Of a stretch of 64,000 nt of DNA, positions 48,419-56,477 are shown piece by piece. The stretch spans positions 254,073 through 318,072 of the forward strand of contig NZ_LMPG01000001.1 of the NCBI RefSeq assembly GCF_001423765.1, given 5' to 3'. The notes below the pieces were generated by a model. It was not told the DNA's origin. It made no database searches and worked only from the letters and a program-made list of their open reading frames with translations. The stretch's first letter is position 1. Each line of letters opens with the position of its first letter. The position numbers and the translations under genes are program-made. Source of the DNA: Sphingomonas sp. Leaf343 (GTDB lineage: Bacteria; Pseudomonadota; Alphaproteobacteria; Sphingomonadales; Sphingomonadaceae).

Positions 48419-50740
48419 TTGACGACCACGACCCGCCGCCAGGTACTGGCAACCACCGGCCTTGCCGGGCTGGCCGGCGTGCTGCCCGCCCCCGCGCTGG
48501 GCGCGCGCACCGCGGCGGGCAAGCCGGACCTGTTCGTCGGCACCGGCGGTCACGGCCACACCTTTCCGGGGCCGTCGATGCCGTTCGGCATGGTGCAGCT
48601 GGGGCCGGATACCGACAACAAAAGGTGGGACGCGTGTTCGGGCTATCACCGGACGGACACGTCGATCATGGGGTTCAGCCACACGCACCTGTCCGGCACC
48701 GGCATCGGCGACATGCTCGACGTGCTGGTGGTGCCGACGACGGGGCCGCTGCAATTGCAGCCGGGGCCTCTCGACAATCCCGATGCGGGCTATCGCCAGC
48801 GGTGCTCCGAGGAGCACGCGGAGCCGGGTTATTACCGCGTGAAGCTGGAATCGGGCGTGCTGGCGGAGCTGACCGTGACGGAGCGGACGGGGCAGCACCG
48901 TTATCGCTTCCCCGCCGGGCCGGGGCACATCCTGATCGATTTCGCGCACATGATCCTCGACGTGTGGGACAAGGGGACGCTGGTCGACGAAGCGTCGCTG
49001 GCGCTGTCGCCGGACGGGCTGCTGACCGGCAGCCGTCGGGTGCATCGCTGGGCCAAGGGCCGCCGCATCCATTTCGCGATGCGGATGTCGCGCACGCCCG
49101 ATCGCGTGCAGTTCTTCGGCGACAATGATGCGCCTGCCGCCGCAGGTGCGACCGGCGTGACGGGCAACAAGCTGAAGGTCGCGTTCTTCTTCGACGAGGC
49201 GGGTGGCGCGCCGATCGAGATCAAGACCGGCATCAGCGCGGTCGATGTCGAGGGCGCGAAGGCGGCGCTGGCGGCGGAAGCGCCCGGCTGGCGCTTCGAC
49301 ACGACGCGCAAGGCGGCCGCGCGCGCGTGGACGAAGGAACTCGATTGCGTGAAGGTGTCGGGCGGCACCGTGGCGCAGCGCACGATCATGGCGAGCGCGC
49401 TGTATCACAGCTTCGTCTCTCCCACGCTCTTCACCGATCGCGACGGACGCTATGTCGGGCTCGACCGGCAGGTGCATAGCGTGCCGGCGGGCGAGAAGGC
49501 GTACAGCGCCTATTCGCTGTGGGACACGTACCGCGCGCTCCACCCGCTGCTGACGATCGTGCGGCCGGAGGTGGCGACGCTGCTGACCCGCGACCTGATC
49601 CGCCAGACCGCGCAGAGCCCGTACGGCCCGCCGATCTGGCCGCTGCAGGGCGTGGAGACGGGAACGATGACCGGCTGGCACGCGGTGTCGGTGCTGGCGG
49701 AGGCGAAGGCGAAGGGGATCGAGGCGGACTATGCCGCCGCCTGGCCGATGATCCGCCGCCGCGCGTTCGACCGCACGCTGAAGGACGCCGACAGCACGCT
49801 GGGCCGCGGTTTCTATTACGATCTGGGCTATGTGCCCGCCGACAAGATCTGGGAATCGGTCAGCCGGACGCAGGAATATGCGTATGACGACTGGGCGATG
49901 GCGGTGCTGGCCGATGCGGTCGGCGCAGGTGACGATGCGGCGGCGCTGCGTCAGCGCAGCCGCAACTATCGCAACGTCATCGATCCCTCGATCGGCTTCG
50001 CCCGCCCGCGCTTCGCCGATGGCAAGTGGTGGACGCCGTACGATCCGATCCAGCTCGGGCATAATCCCGAAAAGTACCGCGATTATACGGAGGCGAACGG
50101 CTGGCAGGCGACGTTCCTGAATCAGCACGACATCTATGGCATGATCGAGCTGTTCGGCGGTGACGACAACTACGTGCGCAAGCTCGATGCGTTCTTCACG
50201 GCACCGTCGACATTGCCGCGCAACGCCCCGCCCGACATCACGGGGCTGGTCGGCCAGTACGCGCACGGCAACGAGCCGGACCAGCACGCCGCCTATCTTT
50301 ATGCCTATGCCGGCGCGCCGTGGAAGACGCAGGCAATGGTGCGGCGTCTGTGCGTGGAGATGTACAAGGCGGACCCGGACGGCGTCATCGGCAACGACGA
50401 TTGCGGCCAGATGAGCGCGTGGTTCGTGCTGTCGGCGCTGGGATTCTATCCGGTCGACCCGGTCAGCGCGATCTATGTGTTCGGATCGCCGCTGTTCGAC
50501 ATGGCGGAGGTCGAGGTCGGCAAGGGGCGCAGGCTGCGCGTCCGCGCGATCGGCAACGCGCCGAATGCACCCTATGTGCAGTCGGTGCGCTGGAACGGCC
50601 GGCCGTGGACGAAGAACTGGATTGCGCACGCCGACCTGATCCGCGGCGGCGAACTGGAATTCACGATGGGCACCGCGCCCTCGCGCTTCGGCATGGCGGT
50701 CGCGGACCGACCGCCGTCGTTCGGGCGCGGAGCGGCCTGA
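48419..50740 (+). CDS. GH92 family alpha-mannosidase (third copy)
   Basis: This 773-residue enzyme starts with TTG after CCCGGAGAAT and has a twin-Arg signal (TRRQVLATTGLAGLAGVLPA). The blocks FVGTGGHGHTFPGPSMPFGM, MGFSHTHLSGTGIGDMLDVL, YSLWDTYRALHPLLTIVRPE, AHGNEPDQHAAYLYAYAGAP and GNDDCGQMSAWFVLSALGFY resemble the first copy. The HHVA of that copy is here DQHA, which may alter specificity. It ends the plus-strand glycosidase run, 19 bases after GH125. A hairpin follows the stop. Confidence 0.93.
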   Translation: MTTTTRRQVLATTGLAGLAGVLPAPALGARTAAGKPDLFVGTGGHGHTFPGPSMPFGMVQLGPDTDNKRWDACSGYHRTDTSIMGFSHTHLSGTGIGDMLDVLVVPTTGPLQLQPGPLDNPDAGYRQRCSEEHAEPGYYRVKLESGVLAELTVTERTGQHRYRFPAGPGHILIDFAHMILDVWDKGTLVDEASLALSPDGLLTGSRRVHRWAKGRRIHFAMRMSRTPDRVQFFGDNDAPAAAGATGVTGNKLKVAFFFDEAGGAPIEIKTGISAVDVEGAKAALAAEAPGWRFDTTRKAAARAWTKELDCVKVSGGTVAQRTIMASALYHSFVSPTLFTDRDGRYVGLDRQVHSVPAGEKAYSAYSLWDTYRALHPLLTIVRPEVATLLTRDLIRQTAQSPYGPPIWPLQGVETGTMTGWHAVSVLAEAKAKGIEADYAAAWPMIRRRAFDRTLKDADSTLGRGFYYDLGYVPADKIWESVSRTQEYAYDDWAMAVLADAVGAGDDAAALRQRSRNYRNVIDPSIGFARPRFADGKWWTPYDPIQLGHNPEKYRDYTEANGWQATFLNQHDIYGMIELFGGDDNYVRKLDAFFTAPSTLPRNAPPDITGLVGQYAHGNEPDQHAAYLYAYAGAPWKTQAMVRRLCVEMYKADPDGVIGNDDCGQMSAWFVLSALGFYPVDPVSAIYVFGSPLFDMAEVEVGKGRRLRVRAIGNAPNAPYVQSVRWNGRPWTKNWIAHADLIRGGELEFTMGTAPSRFGMAVADRPPSFGRGAA

Positions 50741-50751
50741 ACCCCGAAGCT

Positions 50752-50777
50752 GCCGCTCCCCGGTTCCGGGGGGCGGC
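50752..50777 (+). terminator. Stem-loop after the third GH92 gene
   Basis: GCCGCTCCCCGG and CCGGGGGGCGGC pair over 12 positions around TT, with one T-G pair. It begins 11 bases after the stop. No T-run follows, so the end may be Rho-dependent or the hairpin may protect the mRNA. Confidence 0.6.
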
Positions 50778-50827
50778 ATGACCAGGTTCATGGTCGTCGA
50801 CCGTTCCGGTCGAGCCGCGCGCAATCG

Positions 50828-50862
50828 AAAAAATGGCACCCCGGACGTTCATCCGAGGTGCC
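50828..50862 (-). terminator. Rho-independent terminator of a minus-strand mini-transcript
   Basis: Read on the minus strand, GGCACCTCGGA pairs over all eleven positions with TCCGGGGTGCC across TGAACG, with one T-G pair. An A and six T residues follow directly. This is the clearest intrinsic terminator in the window. It cannot serve the GH92 gene on the plus strand because no T-run lies on that side. Confidence 0.88.
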
Positions 50863-50909
50863 TCGCACCGCCGCTGGGAGGGGCGTGGGGTGACGGCGGG
50901 CGCCGCCCG

Positions 50910-51038
50910 TCAGCGATGTGACGGGAAGGTAGTAAACTCCAGCGCGATCGGGATAGCGGCACGGCCGTGACGCAGCACGGACAACCTGCCGATGCGACAT
51001 GGCGGAACGGCGCGCGGTGCGCGGATCGTCATGGTCAT
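50910..51038 (-). CDS. Orphan 42-residue small ORF inside the mini-transcript
   Basis: The ORF starts with ATG placed six bases after GGGAGAG, a near-ideal ribosome binding site. The peptide begins MTMTIRAPRAVPPCRIGRLS and ends IALEFTTFPSHR; it is basic with one Cys and no membrane segment. Its stop codon lies inside a GC-rich dyad (50891-50912), and 48 bases later the Rho-independent terminator begins. There is no downstream gene on this strand before the terminator. It may be a leader-peptide-like or dual-function small RNA. The gap 50741-51213 holds nothing else larger. Confidence 0.55.
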   Translation of the reverse strand: MTMTIRAPRAVPPCRIGRLSVLRHGRAAIPIALEFTTFPSHR

Positions 51039-51097
51039 GTGCGTCTCTCCCGATTGCGGATGCGCCCGCCCGTTGACGGTGTCGCCTGAACACCGTC

Positions 51098-51122
51098 GAA
51101 TAAAGCAATTTGTTTGTCAATC
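51098..51122 (-). promoter_or_regulatory. Promoter/operator of the mini-transcript, shared with the ROK region
   Basis: On the minus strand GATTGACAAA leads into CAAATTGCTTTATTC. The latter differs by one base from the element at 36787. TTGACA suits a -35 box. The small ORF starts about 60 bases downstream. The match suggests that the ROK repressor or another locus regulator also controls this transcript. Confidence 0.5.
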
Positions 51123-51180
51123 GCAATGCGTTGAGCGACCGCGCTACTGTCGTCGGAGTGTCCGCCGGGGCGGTCGAGCA

Positions 51181-51204
51181 GGGCGGATGATGCTACATCC
51201 GCCC
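51181..51204 (-). terminator. Stem-loop after the second TonB receptor
   Basis: GGGCGGATG and CATCCGCCC form a perfect nine-base stem around six bases. It lies 10 bases after the receptor stop on the minus strand, with no T-run. It is the counterpart of the hairpin after the first receptor. Confidence 0.6.
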
Positions 51205-51213
51205 CGGTATCGA

Positions 51214-54153
51214 TCAGAACGTCACCGTCGCGCCTGCGAACACTGTGCGGCCGAGCGCGTCGTATACGCCCGGGAAAGTGTTGCCGTTGCCGAACGCCGA
51301 CAGGATACCGCTGGCGATGATCGGCGGATCCTTGTCGAGCAGGTTGTTGACGCCCATCCGCAGCGTAAACTGCTTGCCGACGCTGACCGTGCCCGCGAGA
51401 TCGAAATAGTTGTAGTCGCCGATGCGCCGGTTGATGATGCTCGGCGTACCCGCCAGGAACGAGTTGTCCGACAGGCTCGAAAGCTTGGTCGCGCCCAGAT
51501 GCCGCCACGACAGCGACAGGGTGGCATCGTCCGGCAGCAGCCACGTGGCTCGCGCGACGTGCCGCCATTCGGGATTCGGCTGGCCGCAGGTATAGCCGTA
51601 CAGCCCCTTGCAATCATAGCTGCCCAGCCCCGGCAGCGGCTGTGATACCTGCTCGTTCAGCCACGTGCCGACGACATTGAGGTTGATGCGACCCGCGCCG
51701 CCCAGTTCCAGCATATAGTCCGCGGTCACGTCGATGCCCGACGTCTTGAGAAAGCCGGTGTTGACCGTGGTCGAGATCACATAACCCTGATCGCCGAAGA
51801 TTGCGCCGCTGCGCGGATCACGCTTGAACAGGTTGCAGAAGAACGGATCGCTTGTCTGGGCGCACTGGGTGATCGCAAGCTGCGGCGCGACCGAACTGAT
51901 GTAATCCTTCACCTTGATGTTGAAATAGTCGATCGACAGCGAGAATGCCTTCATCTGGCGCGGCGTCAGCACCACGCCGATCGTGTAGGTGTCGCCGGTT
52001 TCCGGCTTCACGTTGCGATTGCCGCCGAACTGGCCGGAGCAGGTGTCCGCCGGGCACGCGATGATGTTGCCATATTGCGCGGCGGTGACGCCGGTCAGCG
52101 AGCAGACCGCGGCACTCGCGGCCGGGGTCGCGCCCGAACACGGGTCCTGTGCGGATACGTTGCCGATGCTCTGCGCCGCGAACAGCTCACCGATATTCGG
52201 TGCGCGGATCGCGTGGTTGTAGCTGGCGCGGAGGCGTACGTCGCGTACCGGGCTCCACGTCACCTCGCCCTTGTAGGTCCAGACGTTGTACTTGGACCCG
52301 AATCCGGTCGACCCTTGCGAGTTCTTGTACGCCGAATAGCGCGCGGCGCCGTTCACCGTCAGGTCGTGGAACAGCGGTCGGTCCTGCACCAGCGGCACTT
52401 CCAATTCGCCATAACCTTCGGTCACGGCGATCCGGCCGTCGCTGTCGTTGAAGCCGCCCTGCTTGGCGACCGCATCACCGAAAGCACGCAGCGTCTCGAT
52501 CCGGCGCTCGGCACCCAGCACCAGCGACGCGCCTGCGGTCGCGAAGGGACTGGTGATCCCCAGCTTGCCGAGATCGCCGGTAATGGTGCCCGAATACACG
52601 GTCTGGCGATTGCGCGAACCGGTGTTGCTGGGAGAGAACAGATACTGCGCCTGTTCGGCGGTGACGCCGTTCGCCTGAAACACGTTGGCGGGGAGGCAGG
52701 CCGGATCGGTGCCGTTGACGACCGAGCGGCATGTCGGGACGCCGTTGACGGTCACCACGTCCAGCGCACGCTGCGCCTTCACGTTGTCGACGTTGTTCAG
52801 ATAGGTCTCGTCGAACTTCACGCGCGATTGCAGGAAGCCCACGTCGTAGCTGAACCCGCTGCCCAGATCGCCACGCAGGCCGGCGGTATACCGGTAATCT
52901 TCATGGCGCAGATCGTCGCGGCGCGGCGCGATCGCGAGGCGGTAGCCGACAAAGGCGGGCTGCAGCGTGGCGGTGCCGGCGCTGGCTCCACACAGCGACG
53001 TCAGCTGGCTGGCGCTGGCGAGGGGGCTGTTGCAAGGGATGTTGAACGTGGTGCCCTGGAACAGCGCGGACGGCGCGGCCTGGGAGAAGGTGTGATCCTT
53101 CATGTACATCAGGCTGCCATAGGCTTCCGCCGCCTCGGCGATCTTGAAGCGGGCGAAGCCGCCGCCGGTATAGCGTTCGTCGGACCGCTGAAAATAGTTG
53201 GTCGGTGAGAAATTATAGGCGAAGCTGTTGTTGTACGGCACCCAGGTGCGCGATCCGTCCTTGGCGTTGGTCAGCGTCTTGCCCTGGTTCGGTCCAGCCA
53301 GCGGCACGAAGGTTCCGAACGGCGTATTGCTCGATCCGCCGCAGACGAACGCGGAGTCGCCATCGGGGTTGATCCCACACGACGAAACGTCACGTTTCGA
53401 TTGCAGCACCGGGTCGAAATGGCGGTAGCCGCCATAGAGCGTTATGTTGGCGCGACCGTCGAGGAATGTCTTGCCGAATACGGCGTTGACATCCTGCTTG
53501 CCGCCGTCCGCAACCTGCCGGGGTGCGAGGGCGTAGCCGCGTGCAGCCTGCACGGCTCGAATGCCCTTGTTATCGTTGATGTGCTGCGCGAAGCCGGCCT
53601 GCGCATCAATCCGCAGCCCATCGAAATTGTCGCGCAGAATGAAGTTGACGACGCCGGCCAGGGCATCCGAGCCATACACGGCGGATGCGCCGCCGGTGAC
53701 CACGTCGATCCGCTCGATCAGTGCACTGGGCACGAAGTTGATGTCGACCGCCTGCTGCGGCAACATGCGTTGACCGTTGATGAGCGTCAGGACCCGCGAA
53801 CTGCCGAGATTGCGCAGATTGACGTTGGCGGTGCCATCCGATCCGTTCGATACGTTCTCGTTCGCATCGGCGGTAAACTGCGGCAGGCGGTTCAACACGG
53901 CCTCTGCGGTGGTCGCGCCCTGATACTGGATCTCCTGACTGTCGACGGCGGTCAGGGGACTATTGCTGTTCAGGTCGGCGCGCTTGATACGCGTGCCGGT
54001 CACGAGGATGTCCGCATTACCGTCACCGGTGTCGGTCGGAGCGCCTTGCGGGAGATCGGCGGGAGAGCTCGCGACCTGCGCCATCGCAGTGCTGGTCAGC
54101 AGTGCCGCGCATATGGCAGCGATCGCGCCGGCGGTCTGGAACCTGTTAGTCAT
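51214..54153 (-). CDS. TonB-dependent outer-membrane receptor (second copy, different subfamily)
   Basis: This 979-residue protein has a signal peptide (TAGAIAAICAALLTSTAMAQ). The plug begins ILVTGTRIKRADLNSNSPLT and includes NLGSSRVLTLINGQRMLPQ, IERIDVVTGGASAVYGSDAL and AGVVNFILRDNFDG. This is the receptor class with the GASAVYGSDA signature, unlike the 40404 receptor. Barrel strands end in GATVTF. Two Cys pairs occur in predicted extracellular loops (for example SSCGINPDGDSAFVCGG). It is transcribed toward the GH92 genes and away from the sugar porter at 54348, with a palindrome in between. Its ligand may be a different oligosaccharide. Confidence 0.95.
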   Translation of the reverse strand: MTNRFQTAGAIAAICAALLTSTAMAQVASSPADLPQGAPTDTGDGNADILVTGTRIKRADLNSNSPLTAVDSQEIQYQGATTAEAVLNRLPQFTADANENVSNGSDGTANVNLRNLGSSRVLTLINGQRMLPQQAVDINFVPSALIERIDVVTGGASAVYGSDALAGVVNFILRDNFDGLRIDAQAGFAQHINDNKGIRAVQAARGYALAPRQVADGGKQDVNAVFGKTFLDGRANITLYGGYRHFDPVLQSKRDVSSCGINPDGDSAFVCGGSSNTPFGTFVPLAGPNQGKTLTNAKDGSRTWVPYNNSFAYNFSPTNYFQRSDERYTGGGFARFKIAEAAEAYGSLMYMKDHTFSQAAPSALFQGTTFNIPCNSPLASASQLTSLCGASAGTATLQPAFVGYRLAIAPRRDDLRHEDYRYTAGLRGDLGSGFSYDVGFLQSRVKFDETYLNNVDNVKAQRALDVVTVNGVPTCRSVVNGTDPACLPANVFQANGVTAEQAQYLFSPSNTGSRNRQTVYSGTITGDLGKLGITSPFATAGASLVLGAERRIETLRAFGDAVAKQGGFNDSDGRIAVTEGYGELEVPLVQDRPLFHDLTVNGAARYSAYKNSQGSTGFGSKYNVWTYKGEVTWSPVRDVRLRASYNHAIRAPNIGELFAAQSIGNVSAQDPCSGATPAASAAVCSLTGVTAAQYGNIIACPADTCSGQFGGNRNVKPETGDTYTIGVVLTPRQMKAFSLSIDYFNIKVKDYISSVAPQLAITQCAQTSDPFFCNLFKRDPRSGAIFGDQGYVISTTVNTGFLKTSGIDVTADYMLELGGAGRINLNVVGTWLNEQVSQPLPGLGSYDCKGLYGYTCGQPNPEWRHVARATWLLPDDATLSLSWRHLGATKLSSLSDNSFLAGTPSIINRRIGDYNYFDLAGTVSVGKQFTLRMGVNNLLDKDPPIIASGILSAFGNGNTFPGVYDALGRTVFAGATVTF

Positions 54154-54194
54154 TAAAACCCCCTGATTTTTCCGGTCATGCCTAAATATCGGAG

Positions 54195-54222
54195 GATCGT
54201 ATACTAACCACGGTATACGATC
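54195..54222. promoter_or_regulatory. Operator candidate GATCGTATAC-N8-GTATACGATC
   Basis: A perfect ten-base inverted repeat with an eight-base spacer (TAACCACG) lies 42 bases upstream of the TonB receptor start. It lies 126 bases upstream of the sugar porter start. The GTATAC halves resemble GntR-type sites. No GntR gene is in the window, so the regulator is elsewhere or is the LacI or ROK protein. Confidence 0.7.
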
Positions 54223-54347
54223 AATCTTTGTTGCGTTTTGTCGTTGAAAAGTGAAACATTCTTTATTGAGGCGGTGGGCTGATCCGCCAGCTACGCTTGA
54301 CCCGCGACCCATGAGAGGCGCACCACCGTCGTTCTGGCGATCGAGGA

Positions 54348-55664
54348 GTGACCGGTTTGAACGCGACGCTGATCCGGGGCGTGACGGTCGGGGCGCTGGT
54401 AGGCCTGTTGTTCGGCTTCGATACGGCGGTGATCGCCGGCACCACGTCCGGCGTGCGCGATGCGTTCGGGCTGGATGCGGGCGGGGTCGGGATCACCGTG
54501 TCGAGCGCGCTGTGGGGCACGCTGGTCGGCGCGCTGACCGCGGGTATTCCCGGCGATCGCTATGGCGCGCGGACGTCGCTCCAGGCGATCGCGCTGCTCT
54601 ATATCCTATCCGGCATCGGGTGCCTGCTGGCGTGGGACTGGGGGTCGCTGCTGGTGTTTCGCGTGATGGCCGGGCTGGCGGTTGGCGCTTCGTCGGTGCT
54701 GGCCCCTGTCTACATCGCGGAGATCGCGCCGGCCGACAAGCGTGGCGCGATGGTCGGCGCGTTCCAGCTCAACGTCGTATTCGGCATCCTCGTCGCGTAT
54801 CTATCCAATTTTTTCGTCGCCAGCCTCGATCTCGGCGCGTGGGACTGGCGCGTGAAGTTCGGCGTCACTGCGATCCCCGCGGTGATCCTGCTCGCCCTTT
54901 TGTTCTCGATCCCTCACAGCCCGCGCTGGCTGGCTGCGAAGCACCGTGCCCGGGAGGCGGCGGCGGTGCTCGCCAGTCTGGGCGATCCCGATCCGGATCG
55001 CAGTGTCGCCGCCTATCAGCGCGCCGACGACCAGCAGACATCGGCGCCCAAACTGAGCTGGGCGAAGCACCGGAAACCGATCCTGCTCGCCTTCGCGGTG
55101 GCGGCGTTCAACCAGCTGACCGGCATCAACGCGATCCTCTATTATCTGAACGACATCTTCGCCGCCGCCGGGTTCAGCGGCACGTCGGCGGACCTTCAGG
55201 CGATCGCGATCGGTGCGGCCAATTTCGTCTTTACCGGTCTGGCGCTGACCGTCATCGATCGTCTCGGGCGGCGGACGCTGTTGATGATCGGATCGGTCGG
55301 GCTGGCCGCGACGCTGGCGGGGACGGCGGCGATCTTCCTGAGCGGGGAGGGGGAGCAGTATCTGCTGTGGCTGTTGCTCGCCTATATCGCGTTCTTCGCG
55401 TTCAGTTCGGGCGCGGTGATCTGGGTCTATATCTCGGAAATCTTCCCCACCGACGTGCGGGCGCGGGGCCAGTCGCTGGGATCGTCGACGCACTGGGCGT
55501 TCGATGCGGTAATCGCCGGCGGGTTTCCGCTGGTCGCCGCCTATTCGCGCGGTGCGCCGTTCGTGGTGTTCGCGGGGGCGATGGTCGCGCAGCTGGTGAT
55601 CGTGTTCCTGTTCTTCCCGGAGACGAAGCAGCGGTCGCTGGAGCAACTGGGGCAGGGGCTGTGA
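54348..55664 (+). CDS. MFS sugar porter (sugar:proton symporter family)
   Basis: This 438-residue protein has twelve helices and sugar-porter motifs. These are GLLFGFDTAVIAG in helix 1, DRYGARTSLQ, SIPHSPRWL for PESPRWL, NQLTGINAILYYLNDIF in helix 7, DRLGRRTLLM, and PETKQRSLEQL near the end. It imports a monosaccharide, plausibly mannose freed by the periplasmic mannosidases, for the ROK kinase. The GTG start overlaps a GAGGAG ribosome binding site, so TTG at 54357 (eight bases after it) may be the true start. It is divergent from the second TonB receptor. Confidence 0.92.
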   Translation: MTGLNATLIRGVTVGALVGLLFGFDTAVIAGTTSGVRDAFGLDAGGVGITVSSALWGTLVGALTAGIPGDRYGARTSLQAIALLYILSGIGCLLAWDWGSLLVFRVMAGLAVGASSVLAPVYIAEIAPADKRGAMVGAFQLNVVFGILVAYLSNFFVASLDLGAWDWRVKFGVTAIPAVILLALLFSIPHSPRWLAAKHRAREAAAVLASLGDPDPDRSVAAYQRADDQQTSAPKLSWAKHRKPILLAFAVAAFNQLTGINAILYYLNDIFAAAGFSGTSADLQAIAIGAANFVFTGLALTVIDRLGRRTLLMIGSVGLAATLAGTAAIFLSGEGEQYLLWLLLAYIAFFAFSSGAVIWVYISEIFPTDVRARGQSLGSSTHWAFDAVIAGGFPLVAAYSRGAPFVVFAGAMVAQLVIVFLFFPETKQRSLEQLGQGL

Positions 55665-55703
55665 TCGATGGCTCGTGGCTGCCCCTCCGTCAGACTGCGG
55701 CTG

Positions 55704-56477
55704 TTACCTTCCCGTACCGGCGGGATCGTTCTCTCCGATGATCCCCCGCACCAGTTCCAGATCCGCCATCTTGTCGACATCGACCGCCGCCAGCCCGAAT
55801 GGACTCGGCACCACCGCGGCCTGCAACCCGGCCCGCGCGCCCAGCGCCGTGACCGCATCCGCCAGCGTCAATCGCCCGGTGACATAGCGCAGCAACAGGC
55901 CAATCCCTAGCCGGCGCACGATCCGCCACGGCCGCTTGCGATCCGCCTCGACCTGCTGCCACAGGTCCAGTGCGCGTCCGGCCGGCGGTGTCGCGAGCAG
56001 GAACAGGTTGCACCCGGACCATGCGCCATCGGCGAAGCGGAGATAGGTGCGTCGCGTACCTGGTGCCGCGGTCTCGACATGCGCGCGCTCGGCCATCAGC
56101 GCGGCGACGTCGATGCCGACCGGAGCGTCTGTCAGGAAACGCGCGACCCACGCCGCCTCCAGCAGCGCATGATCCGCCGTCGTCACCAGCAACGGCGCGC
56201 CGAGCGCCTTCAGCGCCACGGCGACGCTGCCGCTCGGTCCCGCGGCGGGGGCGAGCGTCTCCAGCCCCAGCCGCTTCGCCTCCGCAAGCACCGCCGGATC
56301 GGACGCCGAGACCGCGATCCGCTCCAGCCCCGCAGCGCGCAAGGCCGTCGTCACCCGCTCCAGCAGCGTCTCGCCACCCAGCACGATCAGCGCCTTATGC
56401 GGCACCCCCGCCGCCGTGGCGAGCGGATCGGGCGCGCCGGGTCGCGAGCCGGCGAGGATCAGCGCGGCCGGGATCAT
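55704..56477 (-). CDS. MobA-like nucleotidyltransferase family protein
   Basis: This 257-residue protein starts with a GT-A nucleotidyltransferase fold: ALILAGSRPGAPDPLATAAG, HKALIVLGGETLLERV and LLVTTADHALLEAAW with the metal-site Asp. The C-terminal part DLWQQVEADRKRPWRIVRRL and VDVDKMADLELV is less common. It probably makes an NDP-activated head group. The start overlaps the upstream gene by four bases, so it is the last member of the operon that begins at 63583. The substrate is not known; MobA-like folds also handle sugar and polyol phosphates. Confidence 0.8.
   Translation of the reverse strand: MIPAALILAGSRPGAPDPLATAAGVPHKALIVLGGETLLERVTTALRAAGLERIAVSASDPAVLAEAKRLGLETLAPAAGPSGSVAVALKALGAPLLVTTADHALLEAAWVARFLTDAPVGIDVAALMAERAHVETAAPGTRRTYLRFADGAWSGCNLFLLATPPAGRALDLWQQVEADRKRPWRIVRRLGIGLLLRYVTGRLTLADAVTALGARAGLQAAVVPSPFGLAAVDVDKMADLELVRGIIGENDPAGTGR

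Noticed and set aside
48302..50839. 845-codon minus-strand open frame opposite the third GH92
   Set aside because: Same shadow character; the real minus-strand signal in this area is the small ORF at 50910-51038.
50828..51060. Known riboswitch class (SAM, cobalamin or similar) in the leader-like region
   Set aside because: No conserved riboswitch core was recognised and no metabolic gene follows the terminator.
50788..51126. 112-codon minus-strand open frame in the same region as the 42-codon ORF
   Set aside because: It lacks a ribosome binding site and would run through the intrinsic terminator hairpin.
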